A DNA stretch of 64,000 nt from Stenogyne calaminthoides (GCA_037126765.1 JBBCBC010000001.1:33588804-33652803), one strand, 5' to 3'. Positions 23,645 to 36,089 are shown, counted from the stretch's first letter. Numbers and translations are program-made. Notes: a model not told the origin generated them from the letters alone.

Positions 23645-24704
23645 TGTTGGTCCTGGTGCTAATGAGTCTCACACGTGTGTGGGGGGGGGAATACACGTGT
23701 TCAGTGATTTTTAAAACTTTTCTTTCACTGAGGTCAGGTGGGTCAGGTTATCCTGATGATTTAGCCCTGAGAAGCATAGATTGCCCTGAGTCAAAGTCTA
23801 CTGGGACAATGATCCTGAGCTGCTTTCAGAAGCTTCAGATTAGCCCAACTGAACCTGAGTTTATCAGAGATCCTGAGGCGCTTGGATCAAATAATTATCT
23901 TACTGAACCCTCAGTAGAGTTAGTTCAGTTTGGTAACTATCTGTTCTAGCTACTCAAGTGTGCGGAATGGTTGGCCCTAAGTTTATACCCGTTTTAGCTT
24001 TGCTGAAAATCTTCCCTTCAATAAAACAGTGATTAAGGCTGTGATCAATTTGATGCAAGTTCAGTGGATTGGTTCCAAATGAATATCAGTAAACAATGCT
24101 TTTAGTGAAAAATATGCAACAGATAATAATGCAGTACAGAAAGCAAAACAACACAGCAATTATAGTGGTTCAGAGACTCAAGCTCCTACGTCCACTCTCT
24201 CTGATCTTCAGAGAAATTCCTTAACCACTTCCTAAAGCTTTCTGGCTAACTCACTGTAGCTTACTCGCTTTTCTACCTTGAGTTTTTTGGCTGACTCACT
24301 TCAGCTTACTAACTCAAACACACACAAGTGTTCAGACTACCACAAGTAGCTTACTAACTTATTCTCTAGAGTTTTCTGGCTAACTCACTGTAGCTTACTA
24401 ACTCTTTACAACTCCAACTCACCAACAAAACACACACAAACTACCTTAACAAAGGGTTTGGGTTTTGGGTTGGTTTCCAACTAGGGTGAGATATCCTTTA
24501 CAATAAGAACTAATGCAAAGGTTAGGATATCTCTTCTAAGCTTTGGATATATCTATCACTCTAGGCTTAGAATAGTGAGCTCTCTCCAATGTGAAACACT
24601 TGGGAAATTCTAGGTTTTTCGAGTGCTTCAATTTGCAATAATATGAATGAGCTCTTGAGTTGCTTTGAAATTTCCCGTGACCTCTCAATGTAAAGGGTCA
24701 CTAG

Positions 24705-24712
24705 TATTTATA
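24705..24712 (-). promoter_or_regulatory. TATA box, 3' LTR of C
   Basis: The plus strand reads TATTTATA, so the minus strand reads TATAAATA. The same octamer is at 37149-37156 in the 5' LTR. It is the likely core promoter for leftward transcription. Confidence 0.65.
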
Positions 24713-25230
24713 GGCAACTTCACCAAGATCACTTCTTGAAAAACTATCCATTGGAAGAGATAGCTTCATGAGTTTCCTCTTATGGTGTTTGATGAACGAC
24801 TATTTTTAGGGTTTGAACACTCCCTTGCATGTTTTAGGAAATATACAGTCATGTAGCCAATCACCAATTTTTGCGATACGGAACTTAGTACTACCGACAT
24901 GATTTCAGTGGTCCTGCCGCTTTTCAAAGGTCGATGAAAAGTACAATGTTGTCTTCCTCTGATTGGTTCTTGTCTTTAGTGAATGTAGACAAACAAAACG
25001 GTTCTTTTTGGTCAATCTCTCTGAATGAGATAACCTTAAAAAACACTTAGACTTAGTTCCTTTTGTCTGCATATGAATGTTTTGGGCAATATCTACTTTT
25101 CTGAATATTTGCGTTATTCTCAGTTTTGTAGTCTTCAGATAGATATTATTCAGTGCCTCTGAACATTCAGGTTATACTGAGTATTCAGTATCTTATTGAG
25201 TCATCAAGAACTCTTTGGGTCTTGAGATCT

Positions 25231-25542
25231 TCTCGAGTCTTGATGTCTTTCAAAGAACTTTCGAGTCTTGATGTCTTCAATGATATCTTGAGTGTTGATG
25301 TCTTGATGACATCTTGAGTCTTGATGTCTTGATGACATCTTGAGTCTTCAATGTCTTGATGACATCTTGAGTCTTGATGTCTTGATGACATCTTGAGTCT
25401 TGGTGTCTTGATGACATCTTGAGTCTTGATGTCTTCAAAGAACTTCTTGAGTCTTGGTGTCTTGATGACATCTTGAGTCTTGATGTCTTGATGACATCTT
25501 GAGTCTTTAGAGTCTTGATGACATCTCGAGTCTTGGTGTCTA
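25231..25542. repeat. Minisatellite of about 26 bp, about 12 copies, in LTR of C
   Basis: The core GAGTCTTGATGTCTTGATGA recurs about 12 times, with variants such as TGATATCT and AAAGAACTT in place of TGACATCT. On the minus strand it reads open in several frames as short KTQDVIKTSRLK repeats, which are a by-product of the repeat. Confidence 0.92.
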
Positions 25543-25698
25543 AACGATCTATAGGCTTGACGACTATACAGTGCGGATAACTTCTGAACAATCTATCTTT
25601 GAGCATTCGACTCGATCTATCAAGATTATCCTGAACATGTCATACTCAGGGTTTTTGGGATCTAATCAAAACTTCTTTATTAAATTCATCTCTCAACA

Positions 25699-25715
25699 AT
25701 TTCCCCCTTTTTGAT
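25699..25715 (-). other. Polypurine tract of element C
   Basis: The plus strand reads ATTTCCCCCTTTTTGAT directly after the LTR, so the minus strand reads a purine run (AAAAAGGGGGAAAT) immediately upstream of the 3' LTR, as in other Sireviruses. Confidence 0.8.
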
Positions 25716-25960
25716 GATGCCAAAACAATCTTGTTACATTTAAGAAAACCTAACCTATCCTCAGGTTTCAGTTTATCTATTACAACCAAAATGGTATTTC
25801 TCCCAACAATTTCAAAACATAAGGCATATCAAACATAAAAGACATGTAAAAAGATAATGAGATATTATCTTTGAGAATAAAGATAAAATTTTCATTGATA
25901 TAAGATAAGAAGTTACAGATTACAATGAAAATCAAAAACAAAAACAGAAGTACAAAGTCT

Positions 25961-28900
25961 TCAGTCTTCTTCTACTTCATCCTCTGGCACTTCCAGGTTG
26001 AACATCCCGTAGTATCTCTTCTTCAGTTCATATCTTGCCTTGATGATATCAGGGTTGTTTCCTGTTAGGCCTAGCTGGATGGCATATTGGGCTATTTCCT
26101 GAGAAATGGCTGCCTCATTCACATAGCCATTCTCAAATCTAGGAGCTGGGTAAGCGTATGGACCAGGGGCTACTATCTGAGTATATCCTTCATCTGCCAA
26201 GTTGAGCCAACTTTACAGGTACTTAGGATAGAATGTCAGTAAGTACTCAATAAAGGCTTCATTCATATCCGAGCTGCTCCCCCTCCATTCTCTCAGAATC
26301 TCATAATAGAACCAGAAGGTTCTCTTGATCTCCTCCCATGCATCATTGAACTGAATAGGCATCCACTTGTCAATGTGCGGCCATTTCTGAGTTTTTTCTG
26401 TAACCCTCCTTTCGCTCAAACACTTTTTAAAACCACTTCTTCTTTTCTGCTCTTCTTCTTTCTTTTTCCTGATCAAGGGAACACCTAACACAGAAGCAGC
26501 AGTCTTCTTCTCTTTTTCGATTTGAAGGGTTTTCAAAGTTTTTTTGGTATTGAAGACTTCTTTCTGAATTTCAGTTTCTTCTTTTCCAGCTTCTTCCTCA
26601 GATTCTTCAAAATCCATTATCAATTTCCTCTGATTATGTTTAGAAGCTTTAGCTCTTTTCTTCTTTTCTTGTTCCACAAATGCAACAACCTTTCTCTTAT
26701 TAGGCCTGACTTGATCTTCACCGGCTTTGCTTGTCTCAATCATCCTTCTATCACTCAGTTTCTCAGAAATTACTTCCTGAACGGTTTGCTCAGATATCTG
26801 AGTGAAGATAGGTTTCTCAGCTTCTTTGAATTTTAGCTTCTCAGTGGCTTCAACTTCTTTTAAGGCATCAACAATTTTCTTTCTTTCAGCTTCTTTCTGA
26901 GCCTTTCTCTCCAAGGTTTGTGCCAACGACTCACTTAATTTGCCACCAGGCGTTTCCCCCTTTTTGGCACCATACCTTGGGAGTAGTTAAGTCAGTGCAG
27001 TATCCATATGGTATTGCTCTTTGCTTATACTTCGCACTTCCCCTGCCTACTGATCACGCTCATCCTCTAGCCTTCTCATGTAATTTTTAGCCATTGAGAA
27101 CTCATCTGAAAGAGGTGCAAACTAATTTGAGAAGACATCATGCATCATCTCTGTCATCTTGGTCATGAGCACAGAGCCCATTTCCTCAACAGTTGTTTTG
27201 ATCATCAGAACATTCTTCTCAACCAGCTTGGCTTCAAGATAGGCAGTTCTAGTTTGATACCTTTGATCAATCTCTGCATTGAGCTCAGTTTTGACTACAT
27301 CAATTTTTCCTTCCAAAGTAGTAATTTTATCTGCAAGAGTTGTTTGTATTTGCAGCATGTCTGAAGATGAACTCAGATTTTCCAGCTTTTGAGATTGTCT
27401 TGCCAAGGTTTCTTCAATTTGAGTCACTTTCTCCACCATTGGCACCACCTTCTCCAATTTATCCAGAATAGGACTGAAATCAATTTCTGGAGGTAAAACA
27501 ATTGTCTCCAACTGAGCTAGTTGCTCCAACTGAGCCTCAGTCTGCATATCATACATAACAGATTTAAAGATAGGACCTTCAGTAGCTTTGGCATAATGTA
27601 TAATAGTGCCAAAAGGTACCTGAAGAGTGCTAACTTCTATCTGAGGATGTGTGATATCAGTCTGTGCAGCATCAGTGTCCTTCTCCATCTGACTTTCAGT
27701 CTCTTTTTCTTTCTCAGCATCGGTCTGAGGTTCCTTCTCCCCCTCAGATTATTTTTCAGCATCATCTTGTTTGTCACCATCTTTATCTTGATCCTTATCT
27801 CCTTCTGGATTCATAGAACTGGAGGCATCAACATCATCTTTCCTTTTCTCAGCCACCTTTCTCTTTACTAGCTCATCAAAGTTAGCAATTTTCATTCTGA
27901 GCTTGGTCTTCCTGAACCCAGAGAACTCTGTCAAAACAGCAGTCTCAGCATTCCACCAATCTTCTCCTCTGAAGGAGGCTATATTCAGCATCTCCGGAAG
28001 AGTCTGATTCAGGATGTAGACTGTGGTTCTGAGTCTGAAGAAGAGATCCTGAAGGTCAGGATATGCATTAAGCTCAGGGTATCTGTCTAGGAAGAACCGT
28101 TCCCCCTTGCTTCTCCATTCAGTTTCTTCTGCCTCTCCCTTCTTCAACTTTGGGCTTTCAGGAGCAGTTGGATCGGATTGTACAAGTTCTGGTGCTGATG
28201 GATCAAGAAATGGTTCATTTAGAAGCGCATCCAAGTTCAGCAATTCCTGAGGTTCAGACTGATCTGAAGTCTGAACAGGTCTCTCTTCAGTAGGAATCTG
28301 AGGTCCCTTGAAGATTTCCTGAGAAATTTTATCTGAGCTCAGAGAAGTTTCGAGTACCTCAGAGAAAACCTGTTCCTCAGTTTCTTGCTCTTCCACATTT
28401 GTCACAACCTGAGCAAGAACCTGGAGTGGAGATTTCAACCCTTGCTGGCCTTCAGGTTGAGTTTGTTCAGTTTCACTGACTTCCTCCTCAGTAATAGATT
28501 GAAGCCTTCTGCGCTTCTGAGGAGCCAGTGTTTTCTTCTTCAGTTTTTCTCCTTTCTCTCTTTTAACTTGCATCAGGGCTTTCCCTCTGGCTTGTCTGGC
28601 TTCTTCAGTAGTAGTCTCCTCCTGAGACTCAGAGTTTTTCTCTTTCTTTCCTCTCAAAGTCTTCTTTGTTGGTGGTTTGAACAAGATTTTTGACTTTGGA
28701 AAGGAAGTGGAATTGGCAAAGATGTCCTCCTCTTCTCTGCACATTTCTAAGATAAATGCAATCTTGGTTGCATGTAGAATCTTTCCTTTAACAACTACAG
28801 AGTCATTCACCTTCTGAATTTGTTTGGCTTGATCACTCACCACCTTGATCAAATAGTGCAGCCAGTTGAATGCCGTGGAAGGTGAATCTTCAATCGCCGC

Positions 28901-29439
28901 CATTAGCCTTAACTTAGCGTGCTTATCTGTTCGAAGCTACCAGATCTACTCATGATGCATTTGCTTATAATATCCAACAATACTCGATATTTAGGCTTCA
29001 AATGCCTCTTATTCAGAGTAGCTTCAAACTTTACTGGATGCTCAGTAATTTTATCCAGATATTCTTGTTCCCTACCCATCATGTATACCGTAGGCTCTTC
29101 GCCTCTATCACTTAACTCATATATGGCATTTAGATTCTTAGGAATAATATATAATTCCCTAACAAAATCCACATATTTCGAACCATGCTCCAAATGCGAG
29201 ACTGTAATCTGAGATTCTATGCACTTCTCATTATCTAACTTCAAATTAGAGATAAACTCAATTATCTCTTTCGCATATTCGGCCTCTGGTTGATTCGCGA
29301 CCAGGCATGTAAGCTTTGCCAAACGAATCATATGCAACGCCTCCTCGTGAGTTGCATTAGATGAGCTTTCTAGAGAAATGACATATTCTTACCAAGGTTT
29401 ATTGGAAATTGCGAGTTTATCGTATACAAAAAATGTCAT
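25961..29439 (-). pseudogene. Envelope-position ORF of Sirevirus C, broken
   Basis: A 3.5-kb coding stretch downstream of pol in at least five frame pieces (29439-28909, 28903-27749, 27688-27122, 26926-26213, 26200-25961). The likely start is the ATG at 29439 (MTFFVYDKLAISNKPW), followed after 16 codons by TAA. The N-terminal part (LKPKYRVLLDIISKCIMSRS) is globular; the middle is very acidic and lysine-rich; 27122-27688 is a coiled coil (QLAQLETIVLPPEIDF, MTKMTEMMHDVFSN); the C-terminus is acidic (YYGMFNLEVPEDEVEED). Element D has a divergent homologue in the same place. Such ORFs were called envelope-like in SIRE1, but I see no convincing signal peptide or transmembrane pair here, so function is unknown. 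Confidence 0.75.
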
Positions 29440-30081
29440 TTTTGGAGAATTTCTGGTGAAGGGTTTTGAGATAGGTTAAAATTTCTGGGCAATCGAGAGT
29501 TTCGAAGCAGAGTGTTTGTGAAGATGAAGGCTTTTTGAAATAGGGCTTTGAAGGAAATTTTTCAATGGATATAGGATTTTGATTTATGGAAAATCACGTA
29601 GATGAAGAAATCGACGGTTGAGATTAAAAACCGACTAAATCGGGTATATGAAAGGACGATTTCGCAAATACTAAGCCGCCAATTTATCCCTATTGGTGAT
29701 TAATGAACAATGCATTTAATTATCATTCTCGCAGACCATTGACTTTCCTCGTGTATTTCAAAGGTCCCGCCCAAATATTCCTTCAGGTGTTTTGTCATTT
29801 ATTGCCAATGATTACTGAGATTCAGTTAGACAATAAATGTGTTGCATGAGTCAATACTTCTTCAGACTAATTTTCTCCATCAGTCTTAGTGAGTTTTGAC
29901 CTTGATAAAATGTCAAGATAATCTTCGAAAATCGATCTTCGTGATAACCGAGTTTCCCAAGACTCGGTGTTCAAGATTTCAATTTTATCCCGAGTTTTTC
30001 AAGAAAAACACGAGAAAACTTCATGCATCTGAAAACCTTCAATTTTTCAGATTTGCTTTATTCACCTGGATCCAACATACC
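29440..30081. other. Spacer between extra ORF and pol in element C
   Basis: Non-coding, AT-rich. I see no gene, promoter or repeat that I can support in it. In element D the equivalent spacer is far longer (about 50901-53259). Confidence 0.6.
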
Positions 30082-31453
30082 TTATTCAACTGATAGTTCC
30101 TGAAATCTTGATTCAGCCAAAGGTTTAGTCAAGATATCAGCTCTCTATTTATCAGTATGAATTTTCTCCATTCTGATGTCTTTCTTCTCAACATGATCTC
30201 TGATGAAGTGATGTCTGATATCAACATGCTTACATCTGTGTTGCAATATAGGATTTTGTGAAATAGCAATTGCACTATTATTATCACAAAATATAGGTAC
30301 TTCATTAGCTATAATCTTATAATCCCTCAATTGTTGTCTGAGCCAAAGAATCAGGCACAACAAATTTTCCTCGCAGACCATGTATTCAAATTTTCAAGAG
30401 TAGATCTTGGTTACTACTAAGGTTTGTTTCTTTGAAAACCATGATATCAGTATACTTCCAAGAAATTGACAAGTTCCTGCGGTAGACTTCATGTCAATTC
30501 TACATCCTCCATAATCAGCATCTGAATAACCAGTTAATTCAAGGTTATCATCAGTTGGATACCATAATCCTCTATTCACAAAGATTTTTTTAAGATATTT
30601 CATAATCTTTTTTGGCGGCCTCCATGTGACTAGCCTTAGGATTAGCTTGGTATCTTGCAAATATCCCAACAAACAAATGTTATATCAGGCCTACTTCTTT
30701 GTGAGATATAGCAAATGATCCAATGATCCTCTATAATCAGTGTGATTTACTGATTTACCTTCAAGATCGAGGATCCATCTTGTAGTTAGTATTCATAGGA
30801 ATTCTAAACCCTGCATTGCAATTCTATACACCATACTTTGCAATCAGATCTCGGTGTATTTTACTTGATTGATGAAAATTCCTTCCTTAGTTTGTTTTAC
30901 TGAAGTCCAAGAAAGAAATTCATCTCCCCATCATTGACATCTCAAACTTTCCTTTCATCAGGGTAGAAAACTTTTCACACACGCTGATGATTTGGAGATC
31001 CAAATATGATGTCATCTACATAAATCTGAACAAGTAAGATGTCTTTCCCATCTTCTATCTTGAACAGAGTCCTATCAACATTCCTTTGATAAAACCATGG
31101 TCAGTAAGAAACTGAGAAAGGGTATCATACCATGCTCGGGGTGCTTGCTTAAGACCATACAAGGCTTTCCTGAGCCTATAAACTTGGTCATTCTGTCTGA
31201 AACCAGGAGGTTGTTACACATAAACCTCTTCCTTAAGCACACCATTCAGAAATGCACTTTTCACATCCATCTGATAGGCTGTGAATTTCATGTAGGCAGC
31301 ATATGCAAGAAACAATCTGATGGCTTCTAGTCTTGCAACAGGTGCAAAGGTTTCATCATAATCCAAGCCTTCTTCTTGGGAATAACCTTGTGCAACTAGC
31401 CTTGCCTTATTTCTCACAATGTTGTTGTTTTCATCTCTCTTATTCTTGAACAC
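30082..31453 (-). pseudogene. Reverse transcriptase and RNase H of element C, broken
   Basis: RT starts with KNKRDENNNIVRNKARLVAQ, EGLDYDETFAPVARLEA and YQMDVKSAFLNGVLKEEVYV, then a TAA at 31213. It resumes in RLRKALYGLKQAPRAWYDTL, with the catalytic YVDDII codons at 31011-31022. RNase H is seen in TGYSDADYGGCRIDMKSTAG (30394-30672) and FCDNNSAIAISQNPILQHRC (30145-30381), with the pol end ADILTKPLAESRFQEL stopping at 30082. Frameshifts between 30670 and 31000 and a TAG at 30145 disable it. The order integrase then RT then RNase H marks it as Copia. Confidence 0.88.
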
Positions 31454-31582
31454 CTACTTAGTTCCAATCACATTGTGCCTCTTAGGTCTATCCACTAGCT
31501 CCCAAACTTCATTCCTTGAGAACTGATTCAGCTCTTCTTGCATAGCAGTAATCCAAAATGAATCTTGTAGAGCTTCTTCAAT

Positions 31583-33475
31583 CTATGTAGGTTCTTTTTC
31601 GGATAGGAAGCAGCTGAGCAAAGCAGTTTCTCCATGGAACCTTCTTGTTTTGACACCATCTGATAGATCACCCACAATATGACTTGTAGGATGACTATCC
31701 AACCATTTTCTCCTAGATGTTCCCCCTTCAGTAGTATCCTCAACATCAGAAATGTTAGGTTCAGGTAGTTCATTAAATTCAGGGAACAATAGAAAAGGAG
31801 AAAGAGAATCATCTTCCTCAGGGAAAATTCCATTCAGAACATTGTCAGAGACATTAGTTCCCCATTGGTTGATAGATTCAGAGTTTGCCTCAGTTGTGAC
31901 CACATCTTCATCGGCATTACATACCTGAGTCTGAACTGGTGTATATTTAGATTGGTCAGCTTCTGTGTGTTGGCTTTCCTTCAGTGGAGAACTTCCATCC
32001 TGAGTCTCACCATCCTGAGTTTTTCCATCCTGAACTTCTTTGTCTGAGTCTGATTCACTCCATTCATAGAAAGTGATTGACTTCTTTTTTTCAGGTTCAG
32101 AGGATGTTTTATTATTCTTTTTCAGGCTGAGTCTGGTGATTCTCTTGATCAGTTCTCCTGAGTCATGTTCCTGTTTCTTCTGAACACAAGTAGATTCATC
32201 AAAAACAACATGAGGTGTTTCTTCCACAATAAGAGTCCTACAGTTGTAAACTCTGAAGGCTTTACTGACTTCAGAATATCCTAAGAATATCCCTTCATCA
32301 GCTTTGCTATCAAAAGTTTTCAACTGATCTTTACCATTATTGTGTATGAAACACTTGCAACCAAACACACGAAAGAAAGAAACAAGAGGCTTCCTTTCAT
32401 TCCACAGCTCATATGGAGTTTTTCCTTGGTTCTTGGTCAGCATGGATCTGTTCTGAGAGTAGCATGCAGTGTTGATAGCTTCAGCCCAAAATCTCTTAGG
32501 AATATCAGCTTCAGCAATCATTGTCCTTGCAGCTTCTTTCAGAGTCCTATTTCTTCTTTCAGCAACACCATTCTGTTGTGGGGTCCTTGCAGCTGATATT
32601 TCATGAGCTATTCCATTTGCTGCACAATAATCAGATATGATATGATTGATAAACTCAGTTCCTTTATCTGATCTGATTTTGACCACACTCAGATTCTTTT
32701 CAGTACTGAGCCTTTTCAGTAGTTCAGGCAATTTTGTCTGAGTCTCTTTCTTACTGAGTAAGAATATGACCCATGTGTATCTAGAGTAGTCATCAACTAC
32801 CACAAGTGTGTATTTTCTGCCATTAGTGCTCACAGGTGTTACTGGACCAAAGAGATCCATATGTAACAGTTGTAGTATTCTATCAGTAGAAACATCTACT
32901 TTGCTTTTGAAAGATGCTCTGATTTGTTTTCCTTTCTGACAAGCATCACATACATGATTTTTACTGAACACTTCATTGGGTAACCCCCTTACAAGTGGAA
33001 ATCTTGCAAGTTTGTTCAGGGTTTTGAAGTTTAAGTGATTCATTCTTTTGTGCCACAACCAACTGGTATCAGTGGAACTTTTTGCAACAAAACATGTATC
33101 TTTAGGAGTTGAACTCCAATCAGCAAGATACACATTTCCTTTTCTAGTACCAGTCAGTAAAATTTTATGTGAAGTATTGTCTTTTAGATAACATAAGTTC
33201 TTTGACAACTCAACACTGAATCCTTTGTCACAGAATTGACTGATAGAAAGCAAGTTATGCTTTAGACCAGACACATATGAAACACCATGGATATGAACAG
33301 AGTCAACTTCAAGAGTTCCATATCCTTCAGTTTGTCCTTTAGAATTGTCTCCAAATGTGATTTGAGGGCCTTTTTGCTCAACATAGTCAGTGATTAGTTG
33401 CATATATCCTGTCATATGTCTTGAACATCCACTGTCCAGATACCATATAGCAGGAGCCAATTCATTTCCACTCAT
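31583..33475 (-). CDS. Protease and integrase segment of element C pol (630 codons open)
   Basis: The longest open frame in the window. Aspartic protease WYLDSGCSRHMTGY at residues 11-24 (DSG at 14-16); gag-pre-integrase zinc residues H142, H147, C176, C179; integrase core with D207 (MDLFGP), D270 (RSDKGTEF) and E306 (ERRNRT), spacing D-35-E, the canonical value; then NACYSQ/LWNERKP and the acidic linker before RT. All catalytic residues are intact. The methionine at 33475 is internal to the polyprotein; the linker upstream (33769-33503, VNVYVDVYGRQISHSKVIRV) is in another frame, and RT downstream is also broken. It cuts the polyprotein and joins element DNA to the chromosome. Confidence 0.9.
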   Translation of the reverse strand: MSGNELAPAIWYLDSGCSRHMTGYMQLITDYVEQKGPQITFGDNSKGQTEGYGTLEVDSVHIHGVSYVSGLKHNLLSISQFCDKGFSVELSKNLCYLKDNTSHKILLTGTRKGNVYLADWSSTPKDTCFVAKSSTDTSWLWHKRMNHLNFKTLNKLARFPLVRGLPNEVFSKNHVCDACQKGKQIRASFKSKVDVSTDRILQLLHMDLFGPVTPVSTNGRKYTLVVVDDYSRYTWVIFLLSKKETQTKLPELLKRLSTEKNLSVVKIRSDKGTEFINHIISDYCAANGIAHEISAARTPQQNGVAERRNRTLKEAARTMIAEADIPKRFWAEAINTACYSQNRSMLTKNQGKTPYELWNERKPLVSFFRVFGCKCFIHNNGKDQLKTFDSKADEGIFLGYSEVSKAFRVYNCRTLIVEETPHVVFDESTCVQKKQEHDSGELIKRITRLSLKKNNKTSSEPEKKKSITFYEWSESDSDKEVQDGKTQDGETQDGSSPLKESQHTEADQSKYTPVQTQVCNADEDVVTTEANSESINQWGTNVSDNVLNGIFPEEDDSLSPFLLFPEFNELPEPNISDVEDTTEGGTSRRKWLDSHPTSHIVGDLSDGVKTRRFHGETALLSCFLSEKEPT

Positions 33476-33502
33476 CGCAGTCTTTATGTTGTTTTTTCCA
33501 TT

Positions 33503-35965
33503 TCAAAGGTGCCCTTTTCCTTTACTCCGAAAAAAAGATCGGTTCTTAGGTACCCATTTGGTGTAGGGTCCTACCAGGTTAGCTGTACCTTTTGGAACCC
33601 AAATCTGCCTAACAACTCTAATTACTTTAGAGTGGCTGATTTGTCTCCCATAAACATCTACATACACATTCACCACCCTAGGTTCCTTGGCAGTATCCTG
33701 TGCTTGAGTGACAGCCTTAGCATGAACATGAGCCTTAGAGTTCTTCTTGGGTTCTGGCCTTTTGTTCAAATGCCTTAGCTTTTGTGCAGCTGGTCTCTGT
33801 CTCTCTGCTTTGGCTTGGGTTAGAAACCTTTACCCTTAGGCAAGTGGGGTTTAGGTTGCTGTCTTTGAAATTGGGGTCTTTCAAGAATGTCGAGGACTTG
33901 GTCTTTTTCAGGTTGAGAATATCTCTCTTTGAGTGTTTCTCTTCCGAAAATTCCTCTAATGGTTCGGTCTTGAGATCTCTTTAGGTTGGTATTCTTAGCC
34001 TGAGGCTTTGAAGTACTGGCCTTGAAAATTTCCTACTGAGTGTTCGGGTTTTCTAGCCTTTTCCTGAGGTTTGGGCTTTCTTCTCTGCGAACCCTTTTTT
34101 TCAAACCATAGGTCCTTTACCCTTGTCTAAAACTCTGGGCGGTTCTTCAAGAAGAAGATTAGATGCCCTTTGGTTTAACAAAGAGCGATCTTGGTGCTAC
34201 TAGAAGCAAAAAGATTGAAGACCTTGTGAGGTTCCCCCTGGAATGTATCCCAATCCGGCTTTTTATAGTTCTTGTGTCTTTGATAACTCTAAATTTCATC
34301 TATCACTTTAGATGCGTAATTCAATAGAGCTAACTTTCTCTGCAAGACTATCCTCACATTTCTTTAGAGTTTCATGCTTCTCAAAGAGGTCATTGAAATA
34401 ATTCGATAAAATTTGAATCTCTTTAGTGGATTTCTCTAATTTTCCATTCAGGATCTCTATCACCTTCTCTTTTTCTGAGAGTTGTACTTTCAGAACATCC
34501 AGTTCATTAGTAGTTCCCATCAATTGAGAAGTGATCTCAAAGCATTTTTAGAGTCTTTCCACTTGATTCTCGTGATCGGTTCCTTGTTACGCTCTTGAGT
34601 TTGAAGTGAGTAGTTCTTGTAATACGAATAGTCCTTCATAAGATTCTCAAACGAATCCATCAGTCAAAGTTCTTTTTACATTTTAGTTGAACTTGAGAAC
34701 TCATGTGCTTGTGTAGGAGCAACAATAGAGATAGAAGAATTTACCTCCTCCACAGCCATAAGACAGACATCATCACTGTCACTGTCTGAGAAAATTTCAT
34801 CTGAGGAACTGGAACCTTCTTCAGAATGTTCTTCCTCTTCGCAATCATAGCTTTCTTCTTTGGAGATCTTCTGTCTCTCTCTTGGCTTGTCTTTTCCTTT
34901 CTTTCTTTGCTTTTCATTTCGGGACAATCATATTGAAAGTGACCTTTCTTCCGGCCGGTTGAAGCATTTGTTGGTATCATCATCCTGATCACTTTCCTCC
35001 TTGGTTTTGGAGTTCTTCTTCTTGGATGAGGATCCTTCATCTTTCTGGTCCTTTCTTTTCTCAGTATATCTGTCCTCAGCTTCTGAGTCTCTCTTGTACT
35101 TGTGATTCCTATAATATTTCTTATATTTCTCATATCTGTTATTGAGTCTTTCAAACCTCCTTGCCATCAATACTAGCTTATCCTCCTGCTCATCCTGATT
35201 TTTGGCAAGTGAGTTCTCAAACTCTCTAGACTTACAGGATTTCTCTTTGGCTTTGAAAGCCACATTCTTGCTAGATGAAGAATCATCTTGGCTGTCAGAT
35301 TTCTTAGTTTTCTTGTCAATCACAAACTCATAAGCTTTTAGTTCAGAGAAAACTTGTTGATATAGCATGGAATCAATATTTTTGGTGTTTTCAATCACCA
35401 CAGCATGTATATCCCATTTCTTAGATAATCCTCTAAGAATTTTCAAAGGCCGCTTTCTCTCTGTGGGTATCTTTTCCCAAGAGCACTTCAGATCATTCAT
35501 GATGCTAGTGAATCGACCTCAAGTTTGTCAATGGATTCACTATCTTCCATTTCAAAGCTATCAAACTTTCCAATAGCAACAGAAAGTTTGTTTTCCTTAA
35601 TATGATCGTGCCTTGACACATAATGCTGACAAGTGTGTCCCATATTTCTTTCCGGTTCACACGTTGAGAAATCATCCCCATAACACCATCATTAATAGTG
35701 CTATACAAAGTATCTTTAACAATGTAGTCCAGATTGACTAACTTTCTCTCATCAGGAGTAAGTTGATCATCAGACTTTGGAAATTCATCTCTGGGATCAT
35801 TCCTCTCAGTATCAGTGATTCTGGGATTCACAACAGTAAATTTGAATGGTCCTTCAAAACCACTCTCCACATTCTTTCATGTTTTGAATATAGATGATCT
35901 TGCATTCTCAATCTCCATAGGTCATAGCTCTCAACAGAGAACATAGGAAGTTTCTTAGAAGGCAT
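33503..35965 (-). pseudogene. Gag and gag-protease linker of element C, frameshifted
   Basis: Gag starts at the ATG at 35965 (MPSKKLPMFSVESYDLWRLR), the usual Sirevirus gag opening, about 110 bp after the primer site. Pieces follow in different frames: 35870-35505 (ESGFEGPFKFTVVNPRITDT, DTLYSTINDGVMGMISQRV), 35500-34928 (LKILRGLSKKWDIHAVVIEN and the start of the CCHC knuckle), 35154-34741 and 34927-34676 (knuckle end, acidic FSDSDSDDVCLMAVEEV), and a coiled coil at 34523-34308. 33770-34307 is degraded linker without a usable frame. 33769-33503 is the basic VNVYVDVYGRQI segment before protease. The particle protein is not makeable in one piece from this copy. Confidence 0.85.
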
Positions 35966-36075
35966 GATGACAGAGCCTTGTAAGATATCAGCAAACAGAT
36001 CTAATCAGTAGACCACCAAAGTCTTTCAGCAAAATAGACTATGGCTACCAAAGTAAGTGGTTAAAATGAACCACT

Positions 36076-36087
36076 GCTCTGATACCA
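36076..36087 (-). other. Primer-binding site for initiator tRNA-Met (element C)
   Basis: The plus strand reads GCTCTGATACCA, so the minus strand reads TGGTATCAGAGC, two bases after the end of the 5' LTR. It is complementary to the 3' end of plant initiator tRNA-Met, the common Copia primer. Confidence 0.92.
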
Positions 36088-36089
36088 CT

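Larger units (their letters stand above)
23645..25698 (-). repeat. 3' LTR of element C
   Basis: It starts TGTTGGTCCTGG and ends CTCTCAACA (2,054 bp), beside a C-rich polypurine-tract complement. It matches 36090-37427 up to the point where element E interrupts that copy. It includes a 12-copy minisatellite at 25231-25542. The block 24871-24950 differs sharply from the other LTR in CAG/CTG positions. No gene. Confidence 0.92.

Noticed and set aside
25185..25606. Two minus-strand frames with repeated KTQDVIKTSRLK-like peptides
   Set aside because: They are the translation of the LTR minisatellite; the repeat unit happens to be open in more than one frame. No start context or homology.
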